A stretch of DNA of 64,000 bases from UBA1930 sp943371535 (GCA_943371535.1 CALRVE020000010.1:31061-95060), one strand, 5' to 3'; shown: positions 7,452 through 15,955, counted from the stretch's first letter. The notes: generated by a model not told the origin, from the sequence alone. Numbers and translations are program-made.

Positions 7452-8876
7452 CTAATTCAATAATTCTCTTACATCACTCACCACACCAGTAATTGCAGCA
7501 GCTGCTGCTGTTAAAGGGCTTGCCAATAATGTTCTTGCATTAGGGCCTTGTCTTCCTTCAAAGTTTCTATTACTTGTGCTTATACAATATTTACCAGCAG
7601 GAATTTTATCTTCATTCATGCCTAAACATGCACTACAACCTGGTTGACGTAATTGAAAACCTGCTGCTTCAAAAATTGTATCAATTCCTTCAGCAATGGC
7701 TTGTGCTTCTACTTGTTTACTGCCTGGAACAACCCATACTTCTACATCTTTTGCTTTTTGTTTGCCTTGTACAAATGAAGCAACCATTCTTAAATCTTCT
7801 ATACGGCTGTTGGTACAACTGCCAATAAAAACATAATCTATTTTTTGTCCTTTAATATTTGCTCCTGCCTCCAAACCCATGTAATGCAAAGCTTTCTCGT
7901 AGGAAACTTTTTCTTTAGCATCTACTTCACTCAGTGCAGGAATATGTTTACTTACGCCAATGCCCATTCCTGGGTTAGTACCATAAGTAATCATAGGTTC
8001 TATATCTTTTGCATCTATATGAATTTCTGTATCAAAGGTTGCGTCAGCATCAGTAAATAATGTTTTCCAATATGCTAGTTTTTTATCCCAAGGGCTAGCT
8101 TCTTGTTCCCCTTCAGGGGATTGGGGTGGAGCAAATTCACGACCATTAATGTAGTTGAATGTTGTTTCATCAGGAGCAATTAAGCCACATCTTGCACCCA
8201 TTTCAATACTCATATTGCAAATGGTCATTCTAGCTTCCATGCTCAAGCTACGAATGGCAGAACCTGCAAATTCAACTGCATAGCCAGTTGCACCACTTGC
8301 GGAAATTAAAGAGATGATGTATAAAATAATATCTTTTGAAACAACACCTTTATTCAATTCGCCATCAACAGTAATACGCATCAATTTGGGTTTGCTTTGT
8401 AACAAACATTGTGTAGCCATTACCATTTCCACTTCACTGGTGCCAATACCAAATGCAATAGAGCCAAATGCTCCATGGGTTGACGTATGTGAATCTCCAC
8501 AAACAATGGTCATGCCTGGTTGTGTAAAACCAAGCTCAGGGCCAATTACATGAACGATGCCTTGATAAGCATGACCTAAACCATATAGCTCAACATTGTG
8601 GGCTGCACAGTTTTTGGTTAACGCTTCAACTTGTAAACGAGACAATTCTTCTTTAATAGGAAGATGTTGGTTTAAAGTAGGCACATTATGATCGGCTGTG
8701 GCAACAATTTGTTTAGGACGAAATACTTTAATACCACGTTTGTCTAATCCAGCAAAAGCTTGTGGAGAAGTTACTTCGTGAATTAAATGTTTATCAATGT
8801 ACAAAACAGAAGGACCACCATCGATGGTTTTAACGATGTGCTTTTCCCAAATTTTATCGAATAGTGTTTTGCTCAT
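7452..8876 (-). CDS. leuC: 3-isopropylmalate dehydratase large subunit
   Basis: Aconitase-family [4Fe-4S] subunit of isopropylmalate isomerase in leucine synthesis. The start chosen is the ATG at 8876 (MSKTLFDKIWEKHIV), where homology begins. The open frame extends 23 codons further to 8945, but that extension (LTKTYTLKAEQRVTRNEKRL) is low-complexity intergenic sequence. From 8876 it encodes 474 aa, slightly over the usual 465. Cluster ligands are visible in FIGSCTNSR and GCSACLGMN. The excess length is explained by PQSPEGEQEAS in the loop before WDKKLAYWKTL, encoded by an in-frame C4/G4 repeat. It follows leuA by about 130 bases. Confidence 0.95.
   Translation of the reverse strand: MSKTLFDKIWEKHIVKTIDGGPSVLYIDKHLIHEVTSPQAFAGLDKRGIKVFRPKQIVATADHNVPTLNQHLPIKEELSRLQVEALTKNCAAHNVELYGLGHAYQGIVHVIGPELGFTQPGMTIVCGDSHTSTHGAFGSIAFGIGTSEVEMVMATQCLLQSKPKLMRITVDGELNKGVVSKDIILYIISLISASGATGYAVEFAGSAIRSLSMEARMTICNMSIEMGARCGLIAPDETTFNYINGREFAPPQSPEGEQEASPWDKKLAYWKTLFTDADATFDTEIHIDAKDIEPMITYGTNPGMGIGVSKHIPALSEVDAKEKVSYEKALHYMGLEAGANIKGQKIDYVFIGSCTNSRIEDLRMVASFVQGKQKAKDVEVWVVPGSKQVEAQAIAEGIDTIFEAAGFQLRQPGCSACLGMNEDKIPAGKYCISTSNRNFEGRQGPNARTLLASPLTAAAAAITGVVSDVRELLN
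8105..8129 (-). repeat. C4/G4 repeat inside the leuC coding sequence
   Basis: Minus strand CCACCCCAATCCCCTGAAGG followed by GGAAC matches the intergenic repeat core CCCCAACCCCTAAAGGGGA with one or two changes. It is read as PPQSPEGEQ in LeuC, where related proteins, from memory, have a short loop (AP-KGE-WDK). Confidence 0.65.
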
Positions 8877-9006
8877 TTTATTTAGTCGTTTCTCGTTTCT
8901 GGTTACTCGTTGTTCAGCTTTTAAAGTGTAAGTTTTTGTTAGCATCTTTAAGATTGAGCTACTAACGAGAATCGCTTAACGCTTAACGAGGAACTAGAAA
9001 CAAATA

Positions 9007-10173
9007 TTAAGCTAATGTCACATTTTGATGAACACTTGCCATCGCATTCAAATCATCATCATTCACTTCTTTTTTACTATCGGCCACTCTTAAAAATTCT
9101 TCATATAAAACATCTACATCGTTTCTGTTAAACGTGTAGCCCAATTTTTGGAAACGAAATGCCAATGCACTTCTTCCACTACGTGCTGTTAAAACAATTT
9201 TACTGGTATCGGCACCAACTTCATTTGGATTAATGCTTTCGTAGGTAATGGCACTTTTTAAAAAACCATCTTGATGAATTCCAGAAGAGTGAGCAAATGC
9301 ATTACTACCAACAATTGCCTTATTAGGCTGAACTGGCATACGCATTGTATCACTCACCAATCTACTCATTGGATTAAGCTGTTTACTATTTACATTTGAA
9401 TATAAACCCAAAGATTTGTGTTGCTTAATCACCATGACTACTTCTTCTAAAGAAGTATTGCCTGCACGTTCTCCTAAGCCATTAATTGTACATTCTATTT
9501 GTCTAGCACCAGCAATAACACCAGCAATTGAATTGGCAGTTGCCAAGCCTAAATCGTTGTGGCAATGACAAGAGATAATGGCTTTATCAATGTTGGGAAC
9601 ATTGTTAACCAAGTAAGCAATTTTATCGCCGTATTGGTGTGGCAAGCAATAGCCGGTTGTGTCTGGAATATTTACTACAGTTGCACCTGCTTTTATTACA
9701 GCTTCAATAACTCTAGCTAAGTATTTATTTTCCGTTCTGCCGGCATCTTCTGCATAAAACTCTACGTCATCTACGAAATTTTTAGCCCATTTAACGCATT
9801 GAATGGCTCTTTCTAAAATATCATCCTGTGTACTATTGAATTTTCCTTTAATGTGGTATTCACTTGTGCCAATGCCCGTGTGAATACGTGGACGTTTTGC
9901 AAACTTTAATGCTTCGGCTGCAACTTCAATATCTTTTTGTACAGCTCTAGTTAGACCACAAACGGATGCAGTAGTGATAATTTTAGAAATCTCAGAAACA
10001 CTTTCAAAATCGCCAGGAGAAGAAATGGGAAATCCAGCTTCAATTATATCTACACCTAAAGTTTCCAGCTCAAGTGCCAAAGCAACTTTTTCACTGGTGT
10101 TTAGTTTACAGCCAGGCACTTGTTCACCATCTCTTAAAGTGGTATCAAAAATATGTACCTTATTATCAGACAT
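9007..10173 (-). CDS. leuA: 2-isopropylmalate synthase, short form
   Basis: Condenses 2-oxoisovalerate with acetyl-CoA, the committed step of leucine synthesis. The TIM-barrel HMGL-like domain fills residues 1-280: FDTTLRDGEQVPGCKLN holds the metal aspartate and general-base arginine, HCHNDLGLATANS the metal histidines, and INGLGERAGN the second conserved signature. The linker subdomain follows (SSGIHQDGFLKSAITYE). The protein ends at 388 aa and so lacks the C-terminal leucine-binding regulatory domain of the 510-520 aa form. Leucine feedback of the classical kind is therefore unlikely, which makes the possible leader upstream more relevant. Homocitrate or citramalate synthase are related alternatives, but the leuCDB context argues for LeuA. 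Confidence 0.93.
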   Translation of the reverse strand: MSDNKVHIFDTTLRDGEQVPGCKLNTSEKVALALELETLGVDIIEAGFPISSPGDFESVSEISKIITTASVCGLTRAVQKDIEVAAEALKFAKRPRIHTGIGTSEYHIKGKFNSTQDDILERAIQCVKWAKNFVDDVEFYAEDAGRTENKYLARVIEAVIKAGATVVNIPDTTGYCLPHQYGDKIAYLVNNVPNIDKAIISCHCHNDLGLATANSIAGVIAGARQIECTINGLGERAGNTSLEEVVMVIKQHKSLGLYSNVNSKQLNPMSRLVSDTMRMPVQPNKAIVGSNAFAHSSGIHQDGFLKSAITYESINPNEVGADTSKIVLTARSGRSALAFRFQKLGYTFNRNDVDVLYEEFLRVADSKKEVNDDDLNAMASVHQNVTLA

Positions 10174-10194
10174 AAAAAAATAGTTGAAAAGATT

Positions 10195-10245
10195 GCAGGT
10201 TATTTAATTTTGGTTTGCCTGCCAGTTTACAATTAAACAACCTGC
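10195..10245 (-). terminator. possible leuA attenuator hairpin
   Basis: Minus strand: GCAGGTTGTTTAATT (10245-10231) pairs with AATTAAATAACCTGC (10209-10195), 15 pairs with one G-U, loop of 21 bases, followed by a U-rich but interrupted tail ending in seven Ts directly before the leuA ATG. The left arm overlaps the end of a small Leu/Ile/Val-containing frame. Inside the loop CTGGCA can pair with TGCCAG in that frame, a possible alternative fold. Confidence 0.5.
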
Positions 10246-10298
10246 GAGAACGAACTTAACATGGGTATGCTGGCAATTATTACCAAATTGTTAAGCAT
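10233..10298 (-). CDS. possible leuA leader peptide (21 aa)
   Basis: ATG frame of 21 codons upstream of leuA, with three Leu, three Ile and three Val codons (LVII near the start, QVV at the end) and a stop inside the first arm of the hairpin at 10195-10245. Position and composition fit an attenuator leader, but the enrichment is far weaker than in the ilv leader and I see no clear promoter in front of it. It may be chance. Confidence 0.4.
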   Translation of the reverse strand: MLNNLVIIASIPMLSSFSQVV

Positions 10299-10371
10299 TT
10301 TACACTGTATAATGAGGTGTAAATTGGTTGAAAAGCTTGCAGATAAAGGGTTTGAGCTATAATAAAATACG

Positions 10372-11916
10372 ATGCCTAACAGAAATACAGATACGCTTTT
10401 TCAACTGATAAAGTCCCTTGAGAAAGGGGAGAAGCGGAACTTTAAATTATATATTCAACGAAATACTTCGAGTGAAAACCTAAAAGTGGTTCAGCTATTT
10501 GATGCATTGGATAAATTAGAACAATACGATGAGGAGTTGTTGTTGAAGAAAAGTAAAGACATTAAGAAGCAACAATTATCTAACATTAAGGCACATTTAT
10601 ACAAGCAAATTTTATCGAGCCTTCGTTTAATTAACGATGCAGATAATATAGATATTCAATTGCATGAGCAAATGGATTTTGCCCGTATTTTATACAATAA
10701 AGGTTTGTATTTGCAAAGTTTGAAAGTGCTAGATAAACTAAAAGAAACTGCTGCCAATCATAATCAAATCACCTTTCAATTACAAGCCATTTTATTTGAA
10801 AAGAAAATTGAAGCCTTACATATTACACGAAGTATGGCCAATAGAGCTCAGCAGTTGAGCAATGAATCTGATAGCATTGTTACACATCTTTCATTAATTA
10901 GTCAGTTGTCGAATTTGGCATTGGAATTATATAGCTGGTATATACAACATGGGCATGCAAGAGATGAAAAAGATATTGCAGCTATCAAGGCTTTTTTTGA
11001 GAATAAATTACCACACCATGATGTACAGCACTTGGGTTTTTATGAAAAGTTGTATCTCTACCAATGTTATTGCTGGTATGGTTTTATTTTATACGATTTG
11101 CTGGTATATTATAGATACGCCCAAAAGTGGGTAGATTTATTTGAGAAATTTCCAGCAATGAAAACCACTGAAGCTGGTCAGTTTATTCGTGGAATGCATA
11201 ATTTGTTGAGTGCACATTTTATGCTGAAAAATTATGAAAAACTGAATGAGGGAATTGAACAGTTTGAAGCATTTGCTGATTCGGCAGATGGTTTAATGAA
11301 TCCAAATTCAAGAATTCAAACCTTTGTATACTTAAGCATTTCTAAGATTAATAAACATTTTCAAGAAGGCACTTTTACCGAAGGATTAAATCTCGTTCCT
11401 TTTATAGAAGAGAAGTTGACGGAATACCAATTACAACTCGATATGCATAGAGTATTGGTTTTCTATTATAAAATAGCTTGCCTGTATTTTGGTAGTGGCG
11501 ATAACGATAAAGCCATTGATTATTTGAATAAAATCATCAATCGAAAAATGAACCTGCGTACCGATTTGCAATGCTATGCAAGGTTGTTACACTTAATTGC
11601 ACATTACGAATTGGGCAATTACGATATACTGGAATCTTTGATAAAATCCGTGTATCGTTTTATGGCCAATATGAATAATTTGAGTACGGTAGAAGAAGAG
11701 ATTTTTAAATTCATACGTAAATCTTTTTCACTAGCACCCGATAAAATGATACCAGCTTTTATAAAACTGAAATTAAAACTAGAAAAATTAGAAGGCAACC
11801 TTTTGGAAAGCCGTTCATTTATGTATTTAGATATTATTGCCTGGTTAGAAAGTAAAATTGAAAAGGTTCCTGTGCAAGATGTTAGGAGGAAGAAGTTTTT
11901 GGGCAGTAGTAAATAA
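10372..11916 (+). CDS. hypothetical helical-repeat (TPR-like) protein
   Basis: Not recognised as a named family. The 514 aa are almost entirely helix-forming, with Leu/Tyr/Lys-rich segments of 30-40 residues resembling degenerate tetratricopeptide repeats (for example ARILYNKGLYLQSLKVLDKL near 105 and CLYFGSGDNDKAIDYLNKII near 370). There is no signal peptide and no membrane segment, so it is probably cytoplasmic. The first 30 residues (TDTLFQLIKSLEKGEKRNFK) suggest a conserved N-terminal helix pair. Divergent from leuA with a 198-base gap that must hold both promoters. No catalytic motif is visible; a scaffold or interaction role is a guess. Confidence 0.8.
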   Translation: MPNRNTDTLFQLIKSLEKGEKRNFKLYIQRNTSSENLKVVQLFDALDKLEQYDEELLLKKSKDIKKQQLSNIKAHLYKQILSSLRLINDADNIDIQLHEQMDFARILYNKGLYLQSLKVLDKLKETAANHNQITFQLQAILFEKKIEALHITRSMANRAQQLSNESDSIVTHLSLISQLSNLALELYSWYIQHGHARDEKDIAAIKAFFENKLPHHDVQHLGFYEKLYLYQCYCWYGFILYDLLVYYRYAQKWVDLFEKFPAMKTTEAGQFIRGMHNLLSAHFMLKNYEKLNEGIEQFEAFADSADGLMNPNSRIQTFVYLSISKINKHFQEGTFTEGLNLVPFIEEKLTEYQLQLDMHRVLVFYYKIACLYFGSGDNDKAIDYLNKIINRKMNLRTDLQCYARLLHLIAHYELGNYDILESLIKSVYRFMANMNNLSTVEEEIFKFIRKSFSLAPDKMIPAFIKLKLKLEKLEGNLLESRSFMYLDIIAWLESKIEKVPVQDVRRKKFLGSSK

Positions 11917-11968
11917 TTTTTAGTAGAAATAGTTGAATGGATATTCTATTGCTCAAGGACTTTGGATT

Positions 11969-11994
11969 GCCCTTCGACTTCTCTCAGGACCTTA
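11969..11994. repeat. CTTCGACTTCTCTCAGGACC dispersed-type motif
   Basis: CCCTTCGACTTCTCTCAGGA lies in the 210-base gap before yajQ. From memory, close variants (CTTCGACTTCGCTCAGG) occur between genes in many bacteria. Only one copy is in this window. The rest of the gap holds nothing I recognise except the promoter-like TATCTTCG. Confidence 0.35.
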
Positions 11995-12080
11995 AAACAC
12001 CACGACGAAGTAGTGGACTTGCAACGAATAGCCCAAAACCACAGCTGATAAATGTTATGCAGTTAATAGCCCCAAATTTT

Positions 12081-12088
12081 TATCTTCG
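12081..12088 (+). promoter_or_regulatory. promoter -7 element candidate for yajQ
   Basis: TATCTTCG, one mismatch from TAnnTTTG, 39 bases before the yajQ ATG. No convincing TTTG at the -33 position. Confidence 0.35.
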
Positions 12089-12126
12089 CTAAACTTTAAA
12101 CTTTTATACTTTATAAACTTAACAGT

Positions 12127-12618
12127 ATGCCTTCATTTGATATTGCCAGCAAAGTAGATTTACAAACTTTAGATAATGCCATTAATGTGGTGAAAAAAGA
12201 AATTACCAATCGTTTCGATTTTAAAAATTGTCATGTGGTAATTGACCTGAACAAAAAGGATTACAAAGTAATGTTGGAAGCAGATAGTGATATGAAGATG
12301 GAACAAATAATTGATGTTATTTTAAGTCGTGGAGTAAAGCAAGGCATTGATGCCAATGCATTTGATTTTAGTAAAGAAAGTTACCCAAGTGGTAAAGTGG
12401 TGAAAAAAGAAGTGTCGGTAAAAAATGGTTTGAAACAGGAAGATGCCAAGAAAATTGTGAAAGCTATTAAAGACAGTGGATTGAAGGTTCAGGCAGCAAT
12501 AATGGACAATATTATACGTGTTACTGGTAAAAAACTAGATGATTTACAAGATGTTATAGCATTATGCCGCAAAACAGATTTTGGCTTGCCTTTGCAATAT
12601 GAGAATATGAAAAGTTAG
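12127..12618 (+). CDS. yajQ: YajQ-family nucleotide-binding protein
   Basis: The 163 aa cover the whole YajQ family (two RRM-like ferredoxin folds). It starts with MPSFDIASKVDLQTLDNAIN, the family hallmark, followed by EITNRFDFKN and, in the second half, VKNGLKQEDAKKIVKAIKDS. Members bind nucleotides, and a Xanthomonas homolog is reported to bind cyclic di-GMP; the role in this organism is unknown. Single-gene unit between a TPR-like protein and L31 on the plus strand. Confidence 0.93.
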   Translation: MPSFDIASKVDLQTLDNAINVVKKEITNRFDFKNCHVVIDLNKKDYKVMLEADSDMKMEQIIDVILSRGVKQGIDANAFDFSKESYPSGKVVKKEVSVKNGLKQEDAKKIVKAIKDSGLKVQAAIMDNIIRVTGKKLDDLQDVIALCRKTDFGLPLQYENMKS

Positions 12619-12658
12619 GCAATTTCTAATTTTTAATTACTCATTTTTAATTTTCTCT

Positions 12659-12666
12659 TATCTTCG
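12659..12666 (+). promoter_or_regulatory. promoter -7 element candidate for rpmE2
   Basis: TATCTTCG followed by CCGCCC, the same variant as upstream of yajQ, 58 bases before the L31 ATG. No clear -33 box. Confidence 0.4.
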
Positions 12667-12723
12667 CCGCCCATTATTACATAATCGTTACGGCAAAATC
12701 CGTACGGCCTTAAAAAATTCTTT

Positions 12724-12975
12724 ATGAAAAAAGGTATCCATCCAGAAAGTTACAGAGTAGTTGTGTTTAAAGACATGACTAATGGTGATTCATTTTTAAG
12801 CAAGTCAACATCTAACACCAAAGAAACCATTCAATGGGAAGATGGCAACGAGTATCCTTTAGTTAAATTGGATATTTCTAACACTTCTCACCCGTTTTAT
12901 ACAGGTAAGAATATGTTGGTTGATACTGCTGGTAGAATTGACAAATTCAAAAAACGTTACGCAAAGAAAGCTTAA
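12724..12975 (+). CDS. rpmE2: 50S ribosomal protein L31, type B (zinc-free)
   Basis: Small protein of the large ribosomal subunit, located at the inter-subunit bridge near the central protuberance. The 83 aa start with MKKGIHPESYRVVVFKDMT and contain SNTSHPFYTGK, both typical of L31. The type A zinc cysteines are absent, so this is the zinc-independent type B. Followed by a strong terminator at 12997-13022, so it is monocistronic. I see no obvious zinc-regulator (Zur) operator. Confidence 0.95.
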   Translation: MKKGIHPESYRVVVFKDMTNGDSFLSKSTSNTKETIQWEDGNEYPLVKLDISNTSHPFYTGKNMLVDTAGRIDKFKKRYAKKA

Positions 12976-12996
12976 TGCTACTTTGTACAATTTTAT

Positions 12997-13022
12997 ATCC
13001 CACTTCTTTCAAGAGGTGGGAT
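12997..13022 (+). terminator. intrinsic terminator after rpmE2
   Basis: ATCCCACTTCT / AGAGGTGGGAT, 11 pairs with one G-U, loop TTCA, followed by TTTTT. Confidence 0.85.
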
Positions 13023-13034
13023 TTTTTATTTGGT

Positions 13035-13042
13035 TAACTTTG
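13035..13042 (+). promoter_or_regulatory. promoter -7 element candidate for bshB1
   Basis: TAACTTTG matches TAnnTTTG exactly, 17 bases before the bshB1 ATG and directly behind the rpmE2 terminator. No TTTG at the expected -33 distance. Confidence 0.45.
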
Positions 13043-13059
13043 ACAATTAAATTTTACAA

Positions 13060-13788
13060 ATGAAGTTAGATATTTTGGCATTTGGTGTTCATCCCGATGA
13101 TGTTGAATTAGGTTGTGCTGGTACTTTATTAGCTGCAATTGCAGAAGGAAAACATGTGGGTATTATTGATTTAACCCAAGGTGAATTAGGTACAAGAGGT
13201 ACTGCTGAAACTAGAAAAGTTGAAGCCGATAATGCTGCTAAAATTTTAGGTGTGCATGTAAGAGAGAATTTGAAAATGGCGGATGGCTTTTTTCAAAACG
13301 ATGAACAGCATCAACGAAAAATTATTGAAGTCATTAGAAAATATCAGCCCAATATTATTTTGTGCAATGCTCCAGAAGATAGACATCCAGATCATGGTAG
13401 AAGTGCCAAGTTGGTAAGTGATGCAGCATTTTTAAGTGGGTTAAGAAAAATTGTTACCAATTGGAATGGTAAAATGCAAGATGCATGGCGACCATCGTAT
13501 GTTTTTCATTACATACAAGCCAGATATTTAAAGCCTGATTTTGTGGTAGATATTTCCGCACATCATGCAATAAAGTTGCAATCAATTTTAGCTTATTCAA
13601 CTCAGTTTCATAATCCAAATTCTAGTGAGCCACAAACATATATTTCGTCACAACAATTTTTAGATACGGTAAAATCAAGAGATCAAATGTGGGGGCAGCA
13701 AATTGGTGTTCAGTTTGCCGAAGGATTTATTTCTGAAAAACTTCTGAGTATAAAAAGTTTAGATGCGTTTATACAAAATGTAACTTAA
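13060..13788 (+). CDS. bshB1: bacillithiol biosynthesis deacetylase BshB1
   Basis: Zinc-dependent LmbE/PIG-L-family deacetylase that removes acetate from GlcNAc-malate, the second step of bacillithiol synthesis. The 242 aa carry the zinc motif HPDD (in FGVHPDDVELG), the subfamily-typical DLTQGELGTRGTAETR, and a second ligand site in PEDRHPDHGRSAKL. This combination fits BshB1 better than generic LmbE. bshA and bshC are not in the window. It lies 84 bases behind L31 with an intervening terminator, so it is probably transcribed from its own promoter. Confidence 0.9.
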   Translation: MKLDILAFGVHPDDVELGCAGTLLAAIAEGKHVGIIDLTQGELGTRGTAETRKVEADNAAKILGVHVRENLKMADGFFQNDEQHQRKIIEVIRKYQPNIILCNAPEDRHPDHGRSAKLVSDAAFLSGLRKIVTNWNGKMQDAWRPSYVFHYIQARYLKPDFVVDISAHHAIKLQSILAYSTQFHNPNSSEPQTYISSQQFLDTVKSRDQMWGQQIGVQFAEGFISEKLLSIKSLDAFIQNVT

Positions 13789-13855
13789 CTGAACTGAACA
13801 TGGTTTGATTTAGAAAAAGGCCATTTTTTTATAAACAACTGCTTATATTTAACGT

Positions 13856-14668
13856 ATGATTGTAGTACAAAAATGCTGTTTATTTATTGGTATTTTTTTG
13901 TTAGCAGCTTGTGTAACAAAGCCATATTCAACTTCGAATAAAGTGTATAAAAAACAAGTTAAAGAATATGCACAAGCATTAAAGCAATTACCAAGTGTTG
14001 AGGCAAACGATAGCATTTATGCTCCAGCTTTTTTTGCAGGAACTACCAATTTTACCATGCGTAAACCCAATTTTGTAATTATCCATCATACCGCACAAAA
14101 TAGTTGCGATCAAACCTTAAAAACCTTTACACTAACACGTACACAAGTAAGTGCACATTATGTTATTTGTAGAGATGGAATTGTACACCAGATGTTGAAT
14201 GATTATTTAAGAGCTCATCATGCAGGAGCAGGGAAATGGGGCAATGTTACCGATATGAATTCTTGTTCAATTGGTATAGAATTAGATAACAATGGCTTTG
14301 AAGCATTTAGCGAAAAGCAAATCAACAGTTTAATCAGCTTGTTGGGAAGATTGAAGAAAAAATACAATATTCCTGTTACAAATTTTATTGGTCATGGTGA
14401 TATTGCACCAACACGAAAAAATGATCCTAGTATTTTGTTTCCTTGGAAAACCCTAGCAGATAAAGGTTTTGGACAATGGTATGATGTTGTAACAGATACA
14501 ATTCCTACTGGATTTAATCATTTACAAGCATTAAGAATTGTTGGATATGATACAAAAGATACTACTGCTGCCATAAGAAGTTTTAAACGTCATTTTATGC
14601 AGGATAGTGCAAAAAAGATAAATGAAGCAGATAAGTTAGTGTTGTATAATTTGATAAAAAAGTATTAG
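13856..14668 (+). CDS. lipoprotein N-acetylmuramoyl-L-alanine amidase (Amidase_2)
   Basis: Cleaves the bond between MurNAc and L-Ala of peptidoglycan. The N-terminus IFLLAACVTKP is a lipobox (LAAC), so the mature protein should be a lipoprotein of the cell envelope. The Amidase_2/AmpD zinc site is visible: the first His in FVIIHHTAQ, the second in RAHHAGAGKWG, and IGHGDIAPTRKNDPS with the His and the catalytic acid/lysine region. The remaining C-terminal 60 residues are less conserved. As an exported AmpD relative it probably trims or recycles wall fragments in the periplasm. Thirty bases upstream of hutI, same strand, functionally unrelated. Confidence 0.88.
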   Translation: MIVVQKCCLFIGIFLLAACVTKPYSTSNKVYKKQVKEYAQALKQLPSVEANDSIYAPAFFAGTTNFTMRKPNFVIIHHTAQNSCDQTLKTFTLTRTQVSAHYVICRDGIVHQMLNDYLRAHHAGAGKWGNVTDMNSCSIGIELDNNGFEAFSEKQINSLISLLGRLKKKYNIPVTNFIGHGDIAPTRKNDPSILFPWKTLADKGFGQWYDVVTDTIPTGFNHLQALRIVGYDTKDTTAAIRSFKRHFMQDSAKKINEADKLVLYNLIKKY

Positions 14669-14698
14669 AGATTAAAGTTGAATCAATAAAAAATTAGT

Positions 14699-15955
14699 AT
14701 GAATATATTATTAACCAATATCAAGTTATTGGTAAACACTCGAGAGCAAAATCAATTATTAAAGGGTGCTGCATTAGCTAATTTACCTTGCATAGAAGAT
14801 GCTTATTTGGCAATTGAAAATGATACAATTGCTGCATTTGGTTCAATGGATGATTTAATACACAATACAAGAGTATTTACCGAAGTGGTAGATTTAGCTG
14901 GTCAGTTAGTGCTACCTTGTTGGTGCGATAGTCATACACACTTAGTTTTTGCTGCAAGTAGAGAAAACGAATTTGTAGATAAAATAAATGGAAAAACTTA
15001 TGCCGAAATTGCTGCCAATGGAGGTGGTATTTTAAATTCAGCTAAAGCTATAGCAGCAATAAGTGAAGATGATTTATTTGATTTGGCTTGGCAGCGGTTG
15101 GAAGATTTGTTGTACATAGGAACAGGAGCAATTGAAATTAAAAGTGGTTATGGTTTAACAGTAGAAAGTGAATTGAAAATGTTGAGGGTTATTAAAAAAC
15201 TAAAACAAAAATCACCTATTCCAATTAAAGCAACTTTTTTAGGGGCACACACTTATCCGTTGGAGTTCAAAGACAATCATCAAGGGTATATTGATATTAT
15301 TATCAATCAAATGTTGCCCTTGATAGCTAAAGAAAACTTAGCAGATTATATTGATGTTTTTTGTGAAGAAGGTTTTTTTAGCAAAGCAGAAACTACACAA
15401 ATTTGTAAAGCAGGTTTAAGCTATGGTTTGAAATCAAAAATTCATGCCAATCAATTAAGTTTAAGTGGTGGGGTAGAAGCTGGGGTTGAATTAAATGCAG
15501 TTTCTGTAGATCATTTAGAAACAATGGATGACGCAAGTGTATTGGCATTGTCAACATCTAATACCATTGGTACATTGTTGCCAACTGCTGCATTTTTTTT
15601 AAGAATGCCATTTCAACCAGCAAGAACAATCATTGATGCAGGTTGTGCAGTTGCGTTAGCAAGTGATTTTAATCCAGGTTCATCACCTAGTGGCAATATG
15701 AATTTTGTACTTTCATTAAGTTGTATTCAAATGAAAATGTTACCTGAAGAGGCTATCAATGCTGCAACCATTAATGGAGCATTTGCAATGGGTGTAGAAA
15801 ATGAAGTAGGAAGTATAACAGTTGGTAAAAAAGCCAACTTAATTATAACAAAAGCAATTCCATCTTTAGCGTATTTGCCTTATGCTTTTGGAGAGAATTT
15901 AGTAGATAAGGTAATTATTAATGGTAAATTCTTAAAAGCAAGAAAAGGCAATTAA
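14699..15955 (+). CDS. hutI: imidazolonepropionase
   Basis: Amidohydrolase that opens 4-imidazolone-5-propionate to N-formimino-glutamate in histidine degradation. The 418 aa are the normal length. Metal ligands are visible in CDSHTHLVFAASREN and in the later His and Asp motifs (KIHANQLS, VDHLE, ASDFNPGSSPSGN). No other hut gene is nearby, so the pathway is scattered. Its stop codon overlaps the convergent recJ stop by four bases, leaving no room for a terminator between them. Confidence 0.95.
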   Translation: MNILLTNIKLLVNTREQNQLLKGAALANLPCIEDAYLAIENDTIAAFGSMDDLIHNTRVFTEVVDLAGQLVLPCWCDSHTHLVFAASRENEFVDKINGKTYAEIAANGGGILNSAKAIAAISEDDLFDLAWQRLEDLLYIGTGAIEIKSGYGLTVESELKMLRVIKKLKQKSPIPIKATFLGAHTYPLEFKDNHQGYIDIIINQMLPLIAKENLADYIDVFCEEGFFSKAETTQICKAGLSYGLKSKIHANQLSLSGGVEAGVELNAVSVDHLETMDDASVLALSTSNTIGTLLPTAAFFLRMPFQPARTIIDAGCAVALASDFNPGSSPSGNMNFVLSLSCIQMKMLPEEAINAATINGAFAMGVENEVGSITVGKKANLIITKAIPSLAYLPYAFGENLVDKVIINGKFLKARKGN

